In this document: one piece after another, positions 55,771-64,000 of the stretch | Position numbering within the stretch: the first letter of the stretch is position 1 | Layout of the letters: each line of letters starts with the position of its first letter | Source: Sphaerospermopsis kisseleviana NIES-73 | GTDB lineage: Bacteria > Cyanobacteriota > Cyanobacteriia > Cyanobacteriales > Nostocaceae | Assembly (NCBI RefSeq): GCF_002368075.1 | Contig: NZ_AP018314.1 | Span: 2,722,807 to 2,786,806, forward strand | Direction of reading: 5' to 3' | Length of the DNA stretch: 64,000 nt | Notes under the pieces: generated by a model | Told to the model about the DNA's origin: nothing | What the model saw: only the letters and a program-made list of their open reading frames with translations | Database searches by the model: none | Program-made: the position numbers and the translations under genes

Positions 55771-56205
55771 ATGAACCAAGAATCCCAAGAATATTTTATG
55801 AGTCTGGCCATAGAAGAAGCAAAAAAAGGAGATGCGCCCTATGGTGCGGTGATAGTTAAAGATAATCAAGTAGTTGCAGGAGCTTATAATACTGTCAGTA
55901 GAGACAGTGATCCATCAGCCCATGCGGAAATTAATGTTATTCGTAATTTAACCGCTAAACTGAAAAATCCGGCTTTAGATGGTTATTCTATATATACCAC
56001 AGGTGAACCTTGTCCCATGTGCGCTAGTGCTTGTGTATGGACGGGGATATCAGAAATTATTTATGGTGCTTCAATTGCAGATTTAATTGCTATAAATCAA
56101 GGACAAATTAATATATCTTGTGAAGAAGTTATCGCTAAATCATTTAGAAATATCAAGGTAACAAAAGGAATTTTAAGGCAGGAATGTCTAAAATTATTTG
56201 CATAA
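55771..56205 (+). CDS. Nucleoside/guanine deaminase (cytidine deaminase-like fold)
   Basis: This 144-residue protein has the zinc-binding motifs SAHAEINVI (H-A-E) and TGEPCPMCASACVW (P-C-x2-C). It matches guanine deaminase and tRNA adenosine deaminase relatives; the length and the GAYNTVSRDSDPSAH stretch favour guanine deaminase, but TadA-like activity cannot be ruled out. Confidence 0.85.
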   Translation: MNQESQEYFMSLAIEEAKKGDAPYGAVIVKDNQVVAGAYNTVSRDSDPSAHAEINVIRNLTAKLKNPALDGYSIYTTGEPCPMCASACVWTGISEIIYGASIADLIAINQGQINISCEEVIAKSFRNIKVTKGILRQECLKLFA

Positions 56206-56293
56206 AAAAAGCCCTATAGCAATCCTGAGCAGTTTGTGAGAAAATACGGAAATAGGAAAAAAGTAAATTTGAGAACTGGGGTGTGGGCTACAA

Positions 56294-56870
56294 ATGTGGA
56301 TACAATTATTAGAGGATTTTATCAAAAATAGTCAAGAGCCACGTGAGATTAAGCGAGCTACAGCAGTAAAAATGTTGCTACGTGGATATAAACATGAGGA
56401 GATAATGCCAATATTAGATGTCTCATCTGGGTTTATTAGTACCTACAAGAAAGCGTTTTTTCAAAAGGGAATTGATGGTTTAAAACTCAAGTACAAAGGA
56501 AGTAAAGGATTTCTTTCTAATATTCAACGTGCCGAGGTAATGGAATGGTTGCAAATTAAAGAAAAATGGACATTGAATGAATTAGAGTATCATATAGCCT
56601 CAAAATATGGAGTGACATTCGCCTCAAAACAAAGTTACTACGAGATATTTGATGCTGCTAATATTAGCTGGAAGAAAACACAGGCAAATAATCCAAAATA
56701 TAACCAAGAATTAGTGGACTCAAAAAAAAAGAGATTTGTGAGTTGTTGGAGACGCGAAGAGCGGAAATAGAGGCAGGAGAGCTAGTAATATTTATGGTTG
56801 ACGAATGTCATTTATTATGGGGAGATATATGTGGTTATGTCTGAGGAAAACTTATCGCCAGTACATTTTT
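56294..56870 (+). pseudogene. IS630-family transposase, frameshifted and truncated
   Basis: The first 158 codons give a helix-turn-helix N-terminus (RGYKHEEIMPILDVSSGFIS). At an A9 run near 56727 the frame changes; the next frame reads EICELLETRRAEIEAGELVI, then FMVDECHLLWGD (first catalytic Asp), followed by a TGA in GYV-stop-GKL. Some IS630 elements use an A-run for programmed frameshifting, so the shift may be natural, but the later stop and the missing DDE remainder show that this copy is dead. Confidence 0.8.
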
Positions 56871-56969
56871 TACCAATTATCAAGAATAACTAACTCGAAA
56901 AATCTAATTCATTCTCAATCCTGTATTCAACTCTGTTCCCTATTCCCTATTTCCTGCTATAACATCAGG

Positions 56970-58298
56970 CTATGGAATAGGTTTATTTATAGTTTCAGAT
57001 AGCTTAATTTTATGGATAGCAAAATGCCATATTAAACCCATACCAATTAAACCAAAACTGATTAACCATATCTGCCACTCTATCCAAAAAGCTAAAAACA
57101 GACAGGATAACAAAGCTATCCAGCTTAACCATTTAGGATACAATCGTTCTTCATCACTTAATTTTAAGGCTGCTAAACTAACAATAACACAACGGTATAA
57201 ACCACCAAAAGCACCAAAAGACCAAGTAGTTTTCACATTACCTGTTAAAACCAAAAGCATAATCACGGCACAGATAAAATATACTGCCCAATAAGGTGTA
57301 GTCTCAGAACTATTTAACTTGGCCATAAAGTTGGGCATATCTCCCCGTCTTCCCATTGCTAATAGTAGGCGAGATAATCCCAGAATAATACTGAGGAGGA
57401 CACTAAGCATAGCAGTAGTAGCCCCAATTGCTAATATCTTAGATGCGCCTGGAATACCAAAACTTAAAGCTACTCTTTCTAAAGAAGCTGTTTGTGCTGT
57501 TGTATCACTTAAAGCATCTGCACCAATAGAACCTAAACTAACTATTGCTACTCCTACATACAGGACTAGAGTAATGAAAATTGTCAATAAAATTGCTTTA
57601 GGGATGTTTTTACGTGGTTCTTTGATTTCTTCAGCAACCATAGCAATACGAGCAGCACCATTATAAGCAACAAACATTAAAGCAGTAGATTCTAGCAAAT
57701 GTTGGAGCAAATTACCTGAATTTTCTGGAATAAAAGTTAAATATTCAAATCCTGTACTAGCATGAACAAATAACCCAGTAACTATTAAGAAAAACAGGGA
57801 GAAAATGGTGATAAAAACTGTTATTGTTGTCGCTATCTTAGAACGCTTCATCCCTCCAAGCACAACTAAGGTAAGTATGACAACAGCAACTTCAGCAACA
57901 GGTACAATTAACCCTTTGTCAAATAGTCCTAAAGCATTAAGGAAATAGCCAGCAAAACCAAGAGCCGCCGTGGCTGCAACAGCAGTTTTACCTAACAGAT
58001 AAATCCAGCCACCAGTAAATCCTAGCCAATGGTTGAGATATTTATAACCATATTCATAAATTCCTCCACTAACGGGATGATTTGCTGCTAGTTGAGCCAG
58101 ATTCAAACTATTACAAGCTGATAATAATCCAGCTAAAATTAATGCAAAAATTACAGCCAAACCAGATAGTCCAGCAGCTATACCAAGACTAACAAAAATA
58201 CCTACACCGATAACTGAGGCTAGTCCAATAATGGTAGTATCAAACCAACCTAATTCTCGTTTCATTTCATGCTGAAGTTTTGTCTCTGAATCTGACAT
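56970..58298 (-). CDS. APC-family amino-acid permease
   Basis: This 442-residue protein has about twelve membrane helices. It starts with LGWFDTTIIGLASVIGVGIFV, the helix-1 pattern of the amino acid/polyamine/organocation family (G-x-G-x-x-x-G). Further markers are GWIYLLGKTAVAATAALG and AEEIKEPRKNIPKAILLTI. Substrate not determinable. Confidence 0.88.
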   Translation of the reverse strand: MSDSETKLQHEMKRELGWFDTTIIGLASVIGVGIFVSLGIAAGLSGLAVIFALILAGLLSACNSLNLAQLAANHPVSGGIYEYGYKYLNHWLGFTGGWIYLLGKTAVAATAALGFAGYFLNALGLFDKGLIVPVAEVAVVILTLVVLGGMKRSKIATTITVFITIFSLFFLIVTGLFVHASTGFEYLTFIPENSGNLLQHLLESTALMFVAYNGAARIAMVAEEIKEPRKNIPKAILLTIFITLVLYVGVAIVSLGSIGADALSDTTAQTASLERVALSFGIPGASKILAIGATTAMLSVLLSIILGLSRLLLAMGRRGDMPNFMAKLNSSETTPYWAVYFICAVIMLLVLTGNVKTTWSFGAFGGLYRCVIVSLAALKLSDEERLYPKWLSWIALLSCLFLAFWIEWQIWLISFGLIGMGLIWHFAIHKIKLSETINKPIP

Positions 58299-58402
58299 AT
58301 AGTAGTCCGGTTTGATTTCTAAATTTATTTGTGTGGGCAGGGTAGAGGAAGGAGCAGGAAACAGGAAATAAGGTTTTCAGTATTTTTTTGAGTTGAAAGT
58401 CC

Positions 58403-59485
58403 CTAAGTCCATAGATGAGAAGAAACATAAACATTACCAGAAAATAATAACCGGGCTGTTCGGATCACCCCTGCACGCTCAATGACTATTTCTGATCCTT
58501 CCTGATGAATAACTAAGGAAATTTCTAGTTTTCCCGAAGGATGCTCAATAATGATATTTTGCTGCTGGGAGTCTGTCACTTTGGCAATACCATCAGCAAC
58601 AGAACCTGGCAGTAAAGTGGAGGAGGCCACGCATATAGCACCAGTGACAGCATGAGCAGCATGACAAGTATCTGGAACAAAGTAGCGGGAAGTAATACTA
58701 CCTCCCTGACGTGGTGGGGCAATAATGGCGAATTTGGGAATTACACTGTTGGCAACATTACCTAATCCCATTCTTTCACCTGCCAAACGACGAATTACCT
58801 CGATCTTCTGCAAAAAAGCAGTATCAGCATCCAATTCTGTCTTAGTTTCATAACCTGTTTTACCAAAAGCTTGAGCTTGTGCGATCGCCATTGGTACGGC
58901 AACATCAATACAGGTGACTTGTACTCCTTCAATTTCTTCACTTGTATAACCAGTGGGTAGAAGTTTACCCGTCTTAGAACCAACAATTTTCATGAAGTTG
59001 AGTAAAATCGGTGCTGCTGAACCAGGTACACCATCAATGACTGTATTACCTTCGTAAGTTACCTGACCACCGGGTGTACACACCACAGCTTCAATGAGTG
59101 AACCTGTGTTAACGGCATGAATCTTAACTGTAGTTTTGCCATCTACAGCTGCAACCAAATTTCTTTCTATTGCAGCTGGTCCAACACCTGCCAGAATATT
59201 ACCACAGGAGGGTGCAAAATCAACTTTTGGCTGAAGTACGTTGACCTGGGCAAATAAGTAATCTACATCTGCCCATAGATGTTGAGATGGCGATAGGATT
59301 GCTACTTTACTGGTAAGAGTTGTACCACCACCAATACCGTTAATTTGTCGTTCATCTGGCGAACCCATCACCGCCAAGAGAACATTGTTTCTTGATATTT
59401 CATCACTGGGTAGATCCTGTTTGATAAAATAGGGTCCCCGTGATGTTCCACCACGCATAAACAAACAAGGTATTCCTATTTGCAT
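58403..59485 (-). CDS. PrpF-family isomerase/tautomerase
   Basis: This 360-residue protein has the PrpF pattern: IPCLFMRGGTSRGPYF at the N-terminus, FAPSCGNILAGVGPAAI in the middle and a second half with DTCHAAHAVTGAICVAS. The family includes 2-methylaconitate isomerase and 4-oxalomesaconate tautomerase. The substrate here is not known; no propionate genes are nearby. Confidence 0.85.
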   Translation of the reverse strand: MQIGIPCLFMRGGTSRGPYFIKQDLPSDEISRNNVLLAVMGSPDERQINGIGGGTTLTSKVAILSPSQHLWADVDYLFAQVNVLQPKVDFAPSCGNILAGVGPAAIERNLVAAVDGKTTVKIHAVNTGSLIEAVVCTPGGQVTYEGNTVIDGVPGSAAPILLNFMKIVGSKTGKLLPTGYTSEEIEGVQVTCIDVAVPMAIAQAQAFGKTGYETKTELDADTAFLQKIEVIRRLAGERMGLGNVANSVIPKFAIIAPPRQGGSITSRYFVPDTCHAAHAVTGAICVASSTLLPGSVADGIAKVTDSQQQNIIIEHPSGKLEISLVIHQEGSEIVIERAGVIRTARLLFSGNVYVSSHLWT

Positions 59486-59523
59486 TTACAATAAATTAAT
59501 TTACAACTGCTAATGTTCTTAAA

Positions 59524-59754
59524 ATGTCTCCAGAATTTCCTATTGGCGGTAAAGTCCGTGTCGTCACATTACCACCATACATTAAAACTGCTGACCCCAT
59601 GCCCATGTTACGTCCTCCTGATGTGATTAGCGTCGGTGAAGAAGGTATAGTTATTGACCGCCGTCCTGGAGGATATTGGGGTGTACGTTTTGCTAGAGGT
59701 ACTTTCCTCATGGATAGTCAATATATTGAAAGTACAGAAAATCCGCTGAGATAA
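59524..59754 (+). CDS. sipA: SipA-like regulatory protein (DUF3148)
   Basis: This 76-residue SH3-like protein contains FPIGGKVRVVTLPPYIKTAD, LRPPDVISVGEEGIV and RRPGGYWGVRFARGTFL. I recognise this as the cyanobacterial protein family that binds the histidine kinase NblS (SipA). The next element begins at its stop codon. Confidence 0.75.
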   Translation: MSPEFPIGGKVRVVTLPPYIKTADPMPMLRPPDVISVGEEGIVIDRRPGGYWGVRFARGTFLMDSQYIESTENPLR

Positions 59755-59900
59755 GGGACTTCCAGATAAAAAAATATACAATTAATTCTTGTGGGGTAGG
59801 CCGGACAGCCTGCCCTTAAACCCGGACGGACTAGAAGCCCATCCCACAAGATTGGATAATCTCCCATAAGATTGGATAATTTATTTCTTGGAAGTCCCTA
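59755..59900. repeat. MITE-like element, family H
   Basis: AGGGACTTCCAGATAA at the left and TTATTTCTTGGAAGTCCCT at the right are inverted. Inside, ATAAGATTGGATAAT is repeated. It abuts the stop codon of the sipA-like gene. Confidence 0.75.
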
Positions 59901-59979
59901 AGATCCCCGACTTCTTCAAGCAGTCCGGGAACTCGAAAGAATGTTAACTTATGTTAAGTTATGATTCTGGTTTGCAACA

Positions 59980-60537
59980 ATGATTTCACGACGCAATTTT
60001 ATTACCATTTTATTGGCTGGTTGTTTATCCTTCATTAGTTGGCTGAACTTTACCCCCACTGCTGCTGCTTTGGGTGGTAAACTACCTGCAATCAACCAAC
60101 CCGCGCCTAATTTTACCTTACCCACCAATACAGGAGATGGTAAAATTTCCCTTTCTGACTTACGTGGTCAGTGGGTAGTTTTATATTTTTATCCCAAAGA
60201 TTTCACCTCTGGCTGTACAATTGAAGCGCGGCGTTTTCAACAAGACTTACCCAAATATCTAGAAAAAAATACTCAGATTATTGGTGTCAGTGCGGATGAT
60301 ATTGATTCCCACGCCGAATTTTGTGATTCTGAGGGTTTAAAATTCCCCCTTTTGGCGGATACTGATGGCGCTGTTAGTAAAGCTTATGGTTCTTGGATTG
60401 GCTATGTATCCATGCGTCATAGTTTTATTATCGATCCCCAGGGTATCTTGCAGGAAACTTTTGTCAAAGTCAATCCCACTATTCACAGTCAGGAAGTTTT
60501 AGCACGACTGGAAAAGTTACAATCAGATAATGGGTAA
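59980..60537 (+). CDS. Peroxiredoxin (BCP/PrxQ type) with signal peptide
   Basis: This 185-residue protein starts with a twin-Arg-type N-terminus (MISRRNFITILLAGCLSFIS), so it may be exported folded. The peroxiredoxin domain has PKDFTSGCTIEARRFQQ, with the peroxidatic Cys in SGCT. It reduces peroxides outside the cytoplasm or in the thylakoid lumen. The stop is followed at once by a TAATTGG heptamer array (to ~60598). Confidence 0.85.
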   Translation: MISRRNFITILLAGCLSFISWLNFTPTAAALGGKLPAINQPAPNFTLPTNTGDGKISLSDLRGQWVVLYFYPKDFTSGCTIEARRFQQDLPKYLEKNTQIIGVSADDIDSHAEFCDSEGLKFPLLADTDGAVSKAYGSWIGYVSMRHSFIIDPQGILQETFVKVNPTIHSQEVLARLEKLQSDNG

Positions 60538-60598
60538 TTGGTAATTGGTAATTGGTAATTGGTAATTGGTAATTGGTAATTGGTAATTGGTAATTGGG
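60538..60598. repeat. Heptamer tandem repeat (TAATTGG)
   Basis: About eight or nine copies of TAATTGG directly follow the peroxiredoxin stop codon. They would open the false N-terminal extension of the next ORF. Confidence 0.93.
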
Positions 60599-60702
60599 TT
60601 ATTAACCTCCCCCTGCTCCCTGCTCCCCTGCTTCTTCACTGTCCCCAGTCACCTATTACCAACAAAATCTCTAAATCATTTCTAATCAGGTGCTTTTTAC
60701 AG

Positions 60703-61575
60703 ATGAATCATGATCCGTTTATTGTTTCTCCAGGGGCTAAAATTTCCTTAAAAGATGATTATGACCCCAGTTATAAAGCTGAATATCATGAAAAAGCTGA
60801 GGCGAAAAGAAAATTAAAAGCTGGTATCAAAGAATTAGCGAATTATCAAAATATTCTCTATGCTCAAAATACTTATGCTGTGCTGATTATCTTGCAAGCG
60901 ATGGATGCTGCTGGTAAAGATAGCACTATTAAACACGTGATGTCTGGGGTGAATCCTCAAGGATGTCAGGTTTTTAGCTTTCAAGCACCTAGTGATGAAG
61001 AATTAGATCATGATTATTTGTGGCGTTCAATGAAAGCTTTACCCGAACGGGGAAGAATTGGTATATTCAACCGTTCTTATTATGAAGAATTGTTGGTGGT
61101 GCGCGTCCATCCAGAACTTTTAGAAAAACAACAACTGCATTATATTCCGCATGGTAATCAAATCTGGCAGCAGCGGTTTGAGGAAATTAATAATTTTGAA
61201 AAATATTTGGTGAATAATGGAATTGTTGTTATGAAATTTTTTCTCAATGTCTCAAAAGCAGAACAGAAAAAACGCTTTTTAGATAGAATTGAATCACCAG
61301 AAAAGCATTGGAAATTTTCCCCTAGTGATGTGCGGGAACGTGGTTTTTGGGATGATTACATGATGGCTTATGAAGACGTTTTTAACCACACCAGTACAGA
61401 ATATGCACCCTGGTATATTATACCTGCCGATCGCAAGTGGTTTACCAGGTTGGTTGTGTCGGATATTATCTGCACTAAATTAAAAGAATTAAATTTACAA
61501 TATCCTACTGTTAGTGAAGAGCATAAGCTTATGCTTTTAGAAGCTAAGAGAATATTAGAAATTGAAGATGAATAA
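60703..61575 (+). CDS. Polyphosphate kinase 2 family (PPK2) protein
   Basis: This 290-residue protein uses ATP/polyphosphate. It has Walker A-like [15 protein letters not shown], then [20 protein letters not shown] and the Arg-rich [21 protein letters not shown] set the start at 60703 ([11 protein letters not shown]), since the frame upstream (from 60580) is a heptamer array and low-complexity DNA. Confidence 0.88.
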   Translation: MNHDPFIVSPGAKISLKDDYDPSYKAEYHEKAEAKRKLKAGIKELANYQNILYAQNTYAVLIILQAMDAAGKDSTIKHVMSGVNPQGCQVFSFQAPSDEELDHDYLWRSMKALPERGRIGIFNRSYYEELLVVRVHPELLEKQQLHYIPHGNQIWQQRFEEINNFEKYLVNNGIVVMKFFLNVSKAEQKKRFLDRIESPEKHWKFSPSDVRERGFWDDYMMAYEDVFNHTSTEYAPWYIIPADRKWFTRLVVSDIICTKLKELNLQYPTVSEEHKLMLLEAKRILEIEDE

Positions 61576-61787
61576 AAAGCACTGTATGAGTTTTAACTTC
61601 CTATGTCTTTGGGAAGATATTTATTTTGTCTACTTGACTTTTTTCATGACTATTGGTTAAATTTTAGCTTATGATTAACGTCTTTGGTTCTTCGGTACTT
61701 ATTATGCTAAATTACTAATTGGGTAAGAGGGAACAGGGAACAGGGAAAAATTTTGGTTCTTGAGTACCTAGTACCGCTTCGCGGAAG

Positions 61788-61849
61788 TCAAAAGTCAAAA
61801 GTCAAAAGTCAAAAGTCAAAAGTCAAAAGTCAAAAGTCAAAAATAATAA
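61788..61849. repeat. Heptamer tandem repeat (AAAAGTC)
   Basis: About eight copies of AAAAGTC. The rest of 61576-62459 shows no gene; it holds AT-rich DNA and the element below. Confidence 0.93.
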
Positions 61850-62135
61850 GTCGTAAGCTTTTTAGCGATTGAGAATGGTTGGTTTATTTACCCCGTGCTG
61901 TACTAGTATGCCAAACTATTAATTAAACATCAAAAATGTGTTTAAAAATAAAGGCAAAAAGCCATATCCCATAAAAAATACCTAAAATGTTAATAAATAA
62001 TGCCCGTATTTATTATATCATAAGGGTTTTATGGTTTTTGCAAACGCAATCTAGCATAATATGTAATGAAGACCCACATTTTTTAATATTCCAGTCCTGT
62101 TTTTATAAGTCCAGGCAAATTAAGCGATAAGACTA

Positions 62136-62264
62136 TACAGCGTTTCCTAGTCTCATGAGGTACACCCTAATTTATTTACTGTTACCAATTCCCAATTCCC
62201 AATTCCCAATTCCCAATTCCTGAAGATAAAAAACTTTGTACCTCACTAACTTGGTAAATGCAAT
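62136..62264. repeat. MITE-like element, family B2
   Basis: The copy of 3537-3659: CAGCGTTTCCTAGTCTCATG to CACTAACTTGGTAAATGC, with AATTCCC heptamers inside. The sequence GAGGTACACCCTAATTTATTTACTG is shared exactly by both. Confidence 0.8.
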
Positions 62265-62459
62265 ATCATTTTTATGATATTTTATCACTAAATTTATAGT
62301 TGCAGTTTTATACATAGAATTTAAATATTAGAGATATAAGGTTTTTTTATAAATAAAATGTGATTTATATTGAGAGGATGCGTGAAAAGTTATTAAGCAT
62401 ACTCAACAAACTATGTCTATGTCTATTATCTTGAGACCTGATTATCCATTTTTGACCCT

Positions 62460-64000
62460 ATGACTTTCCTAGAAATACCTGCCAACTTTGAAAATTTACT
62501 TACTTATATTAGACAAAATCGGGGTTTTGATTTTACTGGCTATAAACGTTCAACTTTGGTACGTAGAGTTACTAAGAGGCTACAAACCTTAAGTATAGAA
62601 AATTTTAGTGACTATATAGATTATCTAGAAGTTCACCCAGAAGAATTTAATTATTTGTTCAATACCATTTTGATTAATGTTACTGACTTTTTTCGGGATG
62701 CTGCTGCTTGGGAATATTTAGAAAAGCAAATCATACCTAATATTATTAAAGGCAAAAAAAATAGTGAACAGATTCGCATTTGGTCTGCTGGTTGTGCATC
62801 GGGAGCAGAAGCTTATACTATAGCAATACTGTTTACTGAAGCATTAGGAGTCGAAGAGTTTCGTCATCGAGTCAAAATTTACGCTACAGATATTGATGAA
62901 GAATCTCTCAATCAGGCACGTCAGTCTGTATATTCAGCGAAAGATATTGATAAAGTGCCAACGGAACTACTGGATAAATATTTTGATTTAGCCGGGAATA
63001 ATTATATATTTCGTCAAGACTTGCGTCGGTGTGTAATTTTTGGTCGTCATAATTTATTTTTAGATGCGCCGATTTCTCGGTTAGATTTGTTGGTGTGTCG
63101 CAACACATTGATGTATTTCAATTCTGAGGTGCAGGGGCGAATAATGGCGAGGTTTCATTTCGCACTGAAGGATACTGGCTATTTGTTTTTAGGTAAAGCC
63201 GAGATGCTGCTGATGTATTCTAATTTGTTTATGCCTGTAGACTTAAAAAATAGAATATTTACTAAGTTATCATCAACAAATTTACGCGATCGCCTATTAG
63301 TTATGGCAAATTCAGCAGATGATGAATCTAATCGTCGTTTATCTAAACACATTCGCTTGCAAGAGTTGGCTTTTGATGCAACCCCAGTAGCGGAGATAGT
63401 CATTGATATCAATGGTTTATTAGTGATTATCAATGAGCAAGCTCGCAGTTTGTTTGGTTTATCAATGAGAGATTTAGATCGTCCTTTTCACGAGTTGGAA
63501 ATTTCCTATCGACCAATAGAATTGCGATCGCTAATAGAAAGGGCATACAAAGAACATCGTCCTATCAATCTTACAAATGTAGAACGCTATTTATCAAATT
63601 CAGAAAAGCAATACTTGGATGTGCGGATCACACCTTTACAAGACGATAATCTCAGCTTACTAGGTGTGAGCATAAGTTTTAATGATGTCACCCGTTATGT
63701 CCAATTGCAAGAAGCATTGCAACGTTCTCGACAAGATTTAGAAACTACCAACGAGGAACTACAATCTACTAATGAAGAATTAGAAACTACCAACGAGGAA
63801 CTACAATCTACTAATGAAGAATTAGAAACAACTAACGAAGAACTCCAGTCTAGTAATCAAGAATTGGAAACAATGAATGAAGAATTGCAATCTGCAAATG
63901 AAGAATTACAAACAATTAATTATGAGTTAAGCGATCGCACTTTAGAACTGAACCGCACCAATGTTTTTATTACATCCATTCTTAAAAGCCTGCAAACAGG
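62460..64000 (+). CDS. CheR methyltransferase-PAS signalling protein (partial, runs off window)
   Basis: The ATG at 62460 opens at least 513 codons with no stop. The CheR domain comes first (about residues 5-270): ILINVTDFFRD, IWSAGCASGAEAYTIAILF as SAM site, and LLVCRNTLMYFN. A PAS domain follows (about 290-415: IVIDINGLLVIINEQARSLFG). Next is a strong coiled coil of NEELQSTNEELETT heptads (about 425-490), then the start of another sensor segment. Such proteins usually continue to a histidine kinase; no CheB part is seen at the N-terminus. Confidence 0.88.
   Translation, partial: MTFLEIPANFENLLTYIRQNRGFDFTGYKRSTLVRRVTKRLQTLSIENFSDYIDYLEVHPEEFNYLFNTILINVTDFFRDAAAWEYLEKQIIPNIIKGKKNSEQIRIWSAGCASGAEAYTIAILFTEALGVEEFRHRVKIYATDIDEESLNQARQSVYSAKDIDKVPTELLDKYFDLAGNNYIFRQDLRRCVIFGRHNLFLDAPISRLDLLVCRNTLMYFNSEVQGRIMARFHFALKDTGYLFLGKAEMLLMYSNLFMPVDLKNRIFTKLSSTNLRDRLLVMANSADDESNRRLSKHIRLQELAFDATPVAEIVIDINGLLVIINEQARSLFGLSMRDLDRPFHELEISYRPIELRSLIERAYKEHRPINLTNVERYLSNSEKQYLDVRITPLQDDNLSLLGVSISFNDVTRYVQLQEALQRSRQDLETTNEELQSTNEELETTNEELQSTNEELETTNEELQSSNQELETMNEELQSANEELQTINYELSDRTLELNRTNVFITSILKSLQT
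63738..63905. repeat. 42-bp coding repeat in the coiled coil
   Basis: TTAGAAACTACCAACGAGGA recurs at 63738 and 63780 with exact 42-bp spacing, and in diverged form at 63822. Each unit encodes two seven-residue heptads (LETTNEE LQSTNEE). Repeat number could vary between strains and alter coil length. Confidence 0.92.

Noticed and set aside
56805..57002. Plus-strand ORF after the IS630 remnant
   Set aside because: It is an out-of-frame reading of the transposase remnant and the intergenic DNA after it.

Overview
The window looks like chromosomal DNA of a filamentous, Nostocales-type cyanobacterium; the genus cannot be settled from this piece alone. The signs are many GCGATCGC (HIP1) octamers, heptanucleotide short tandem repeats between genes, a large load of small inverted-repeat elements, and typical cyanobacterial genes (a SipA-like regulator, a Tic20-like membrane protein, DedA, Uma2 and Rpn-type nucleases). 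Coding is mostly on the minus strand up to about 36 kb and mixed afterwards. Many genes are broken (at least ten pseudogenes or remnants), so the genome is losing or remodelling accessory functions.

Region 1 (1-27.6 kb) is an extracellular polysaccharide locus. It has a Wzc-like tyrosine autokinase, a WbpM/CapD-type 4,6-dehydratase, a WecA/WbpL-type initiating phosphotransferase, an SDR enzyme, a UDP-glucuronate 4-epimerase, four intact GT4-fold glycosyltransferases, three methyltransferases, an EpsG-like polymerase and an MsbA/PglK-type ABC transporter that may be the flippase. Three genes within it are wrecked: an epimerase tail, a nucleotide-sugar dehydrogenase tail, and an asparagine synthetase that kept only its first ~36 and last ~70 residues. 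Inserted among these genes are a fused nucleotidyltransferase-HEPN protein, Uma2 proteins and a nearly identical tandem triplication of an Rpn-type nuclease.

Region 2 (27.6-31.7 kb) is a decay zone: a two-gene MNT/HEPN module with both genes damaged, Rpn and Uma2 remnants, a Zn-ribbon-like protein with two in-frame stops and a frameshifted glycosyltransferase, around one intact Uma2 gene.

Region 3 (31.8-44.7 kb) is housekeeping: cinA, glyA, a solo TnpB element with a 3' hairpin, a Tic20-like gene, an FAH-family hydrolase, rpsF, a STAS protein, DedA, argG and an alpha/beta hydrolase.

Region 4 (44.7-54.7 kb) is the most interesting part. It is a secreted-peptide locus with a C39-peptidase ABC exporter, an HlyD-type adaptor and nine precursor genes (eight intact or nearly so, one broken). 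Eight of the nine precursors share a 25-residue leader ending in Gly-Gly (27 residues in the ninth); the cores behind it are unrelated: Trp/Gly/His-rich, acidic Cys-rich, basic, Gly/Pro-rich and others. No obvious modification enzyme lies in the window. Two different small inverted-repeat elements have inserted into two of the precursors, one in a leader and one in a core, and the pre-insertion reading frames can be reconstructed.

Region 5 (54.9-64 kb) holds a K+ channel with a C-terminal zinc ribbon, a guanine/nucleoside deaminase, a decayed IS630 transposase, an amino-acid permease, a PrpF-family isomerase, the SipA-like protein, a peroxiredoxin, a PPK2-type kinase, and the start of a CheR-PAS signalling protein that runs off the window end. 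No rRNA, tRNA or CRISPR array was found.
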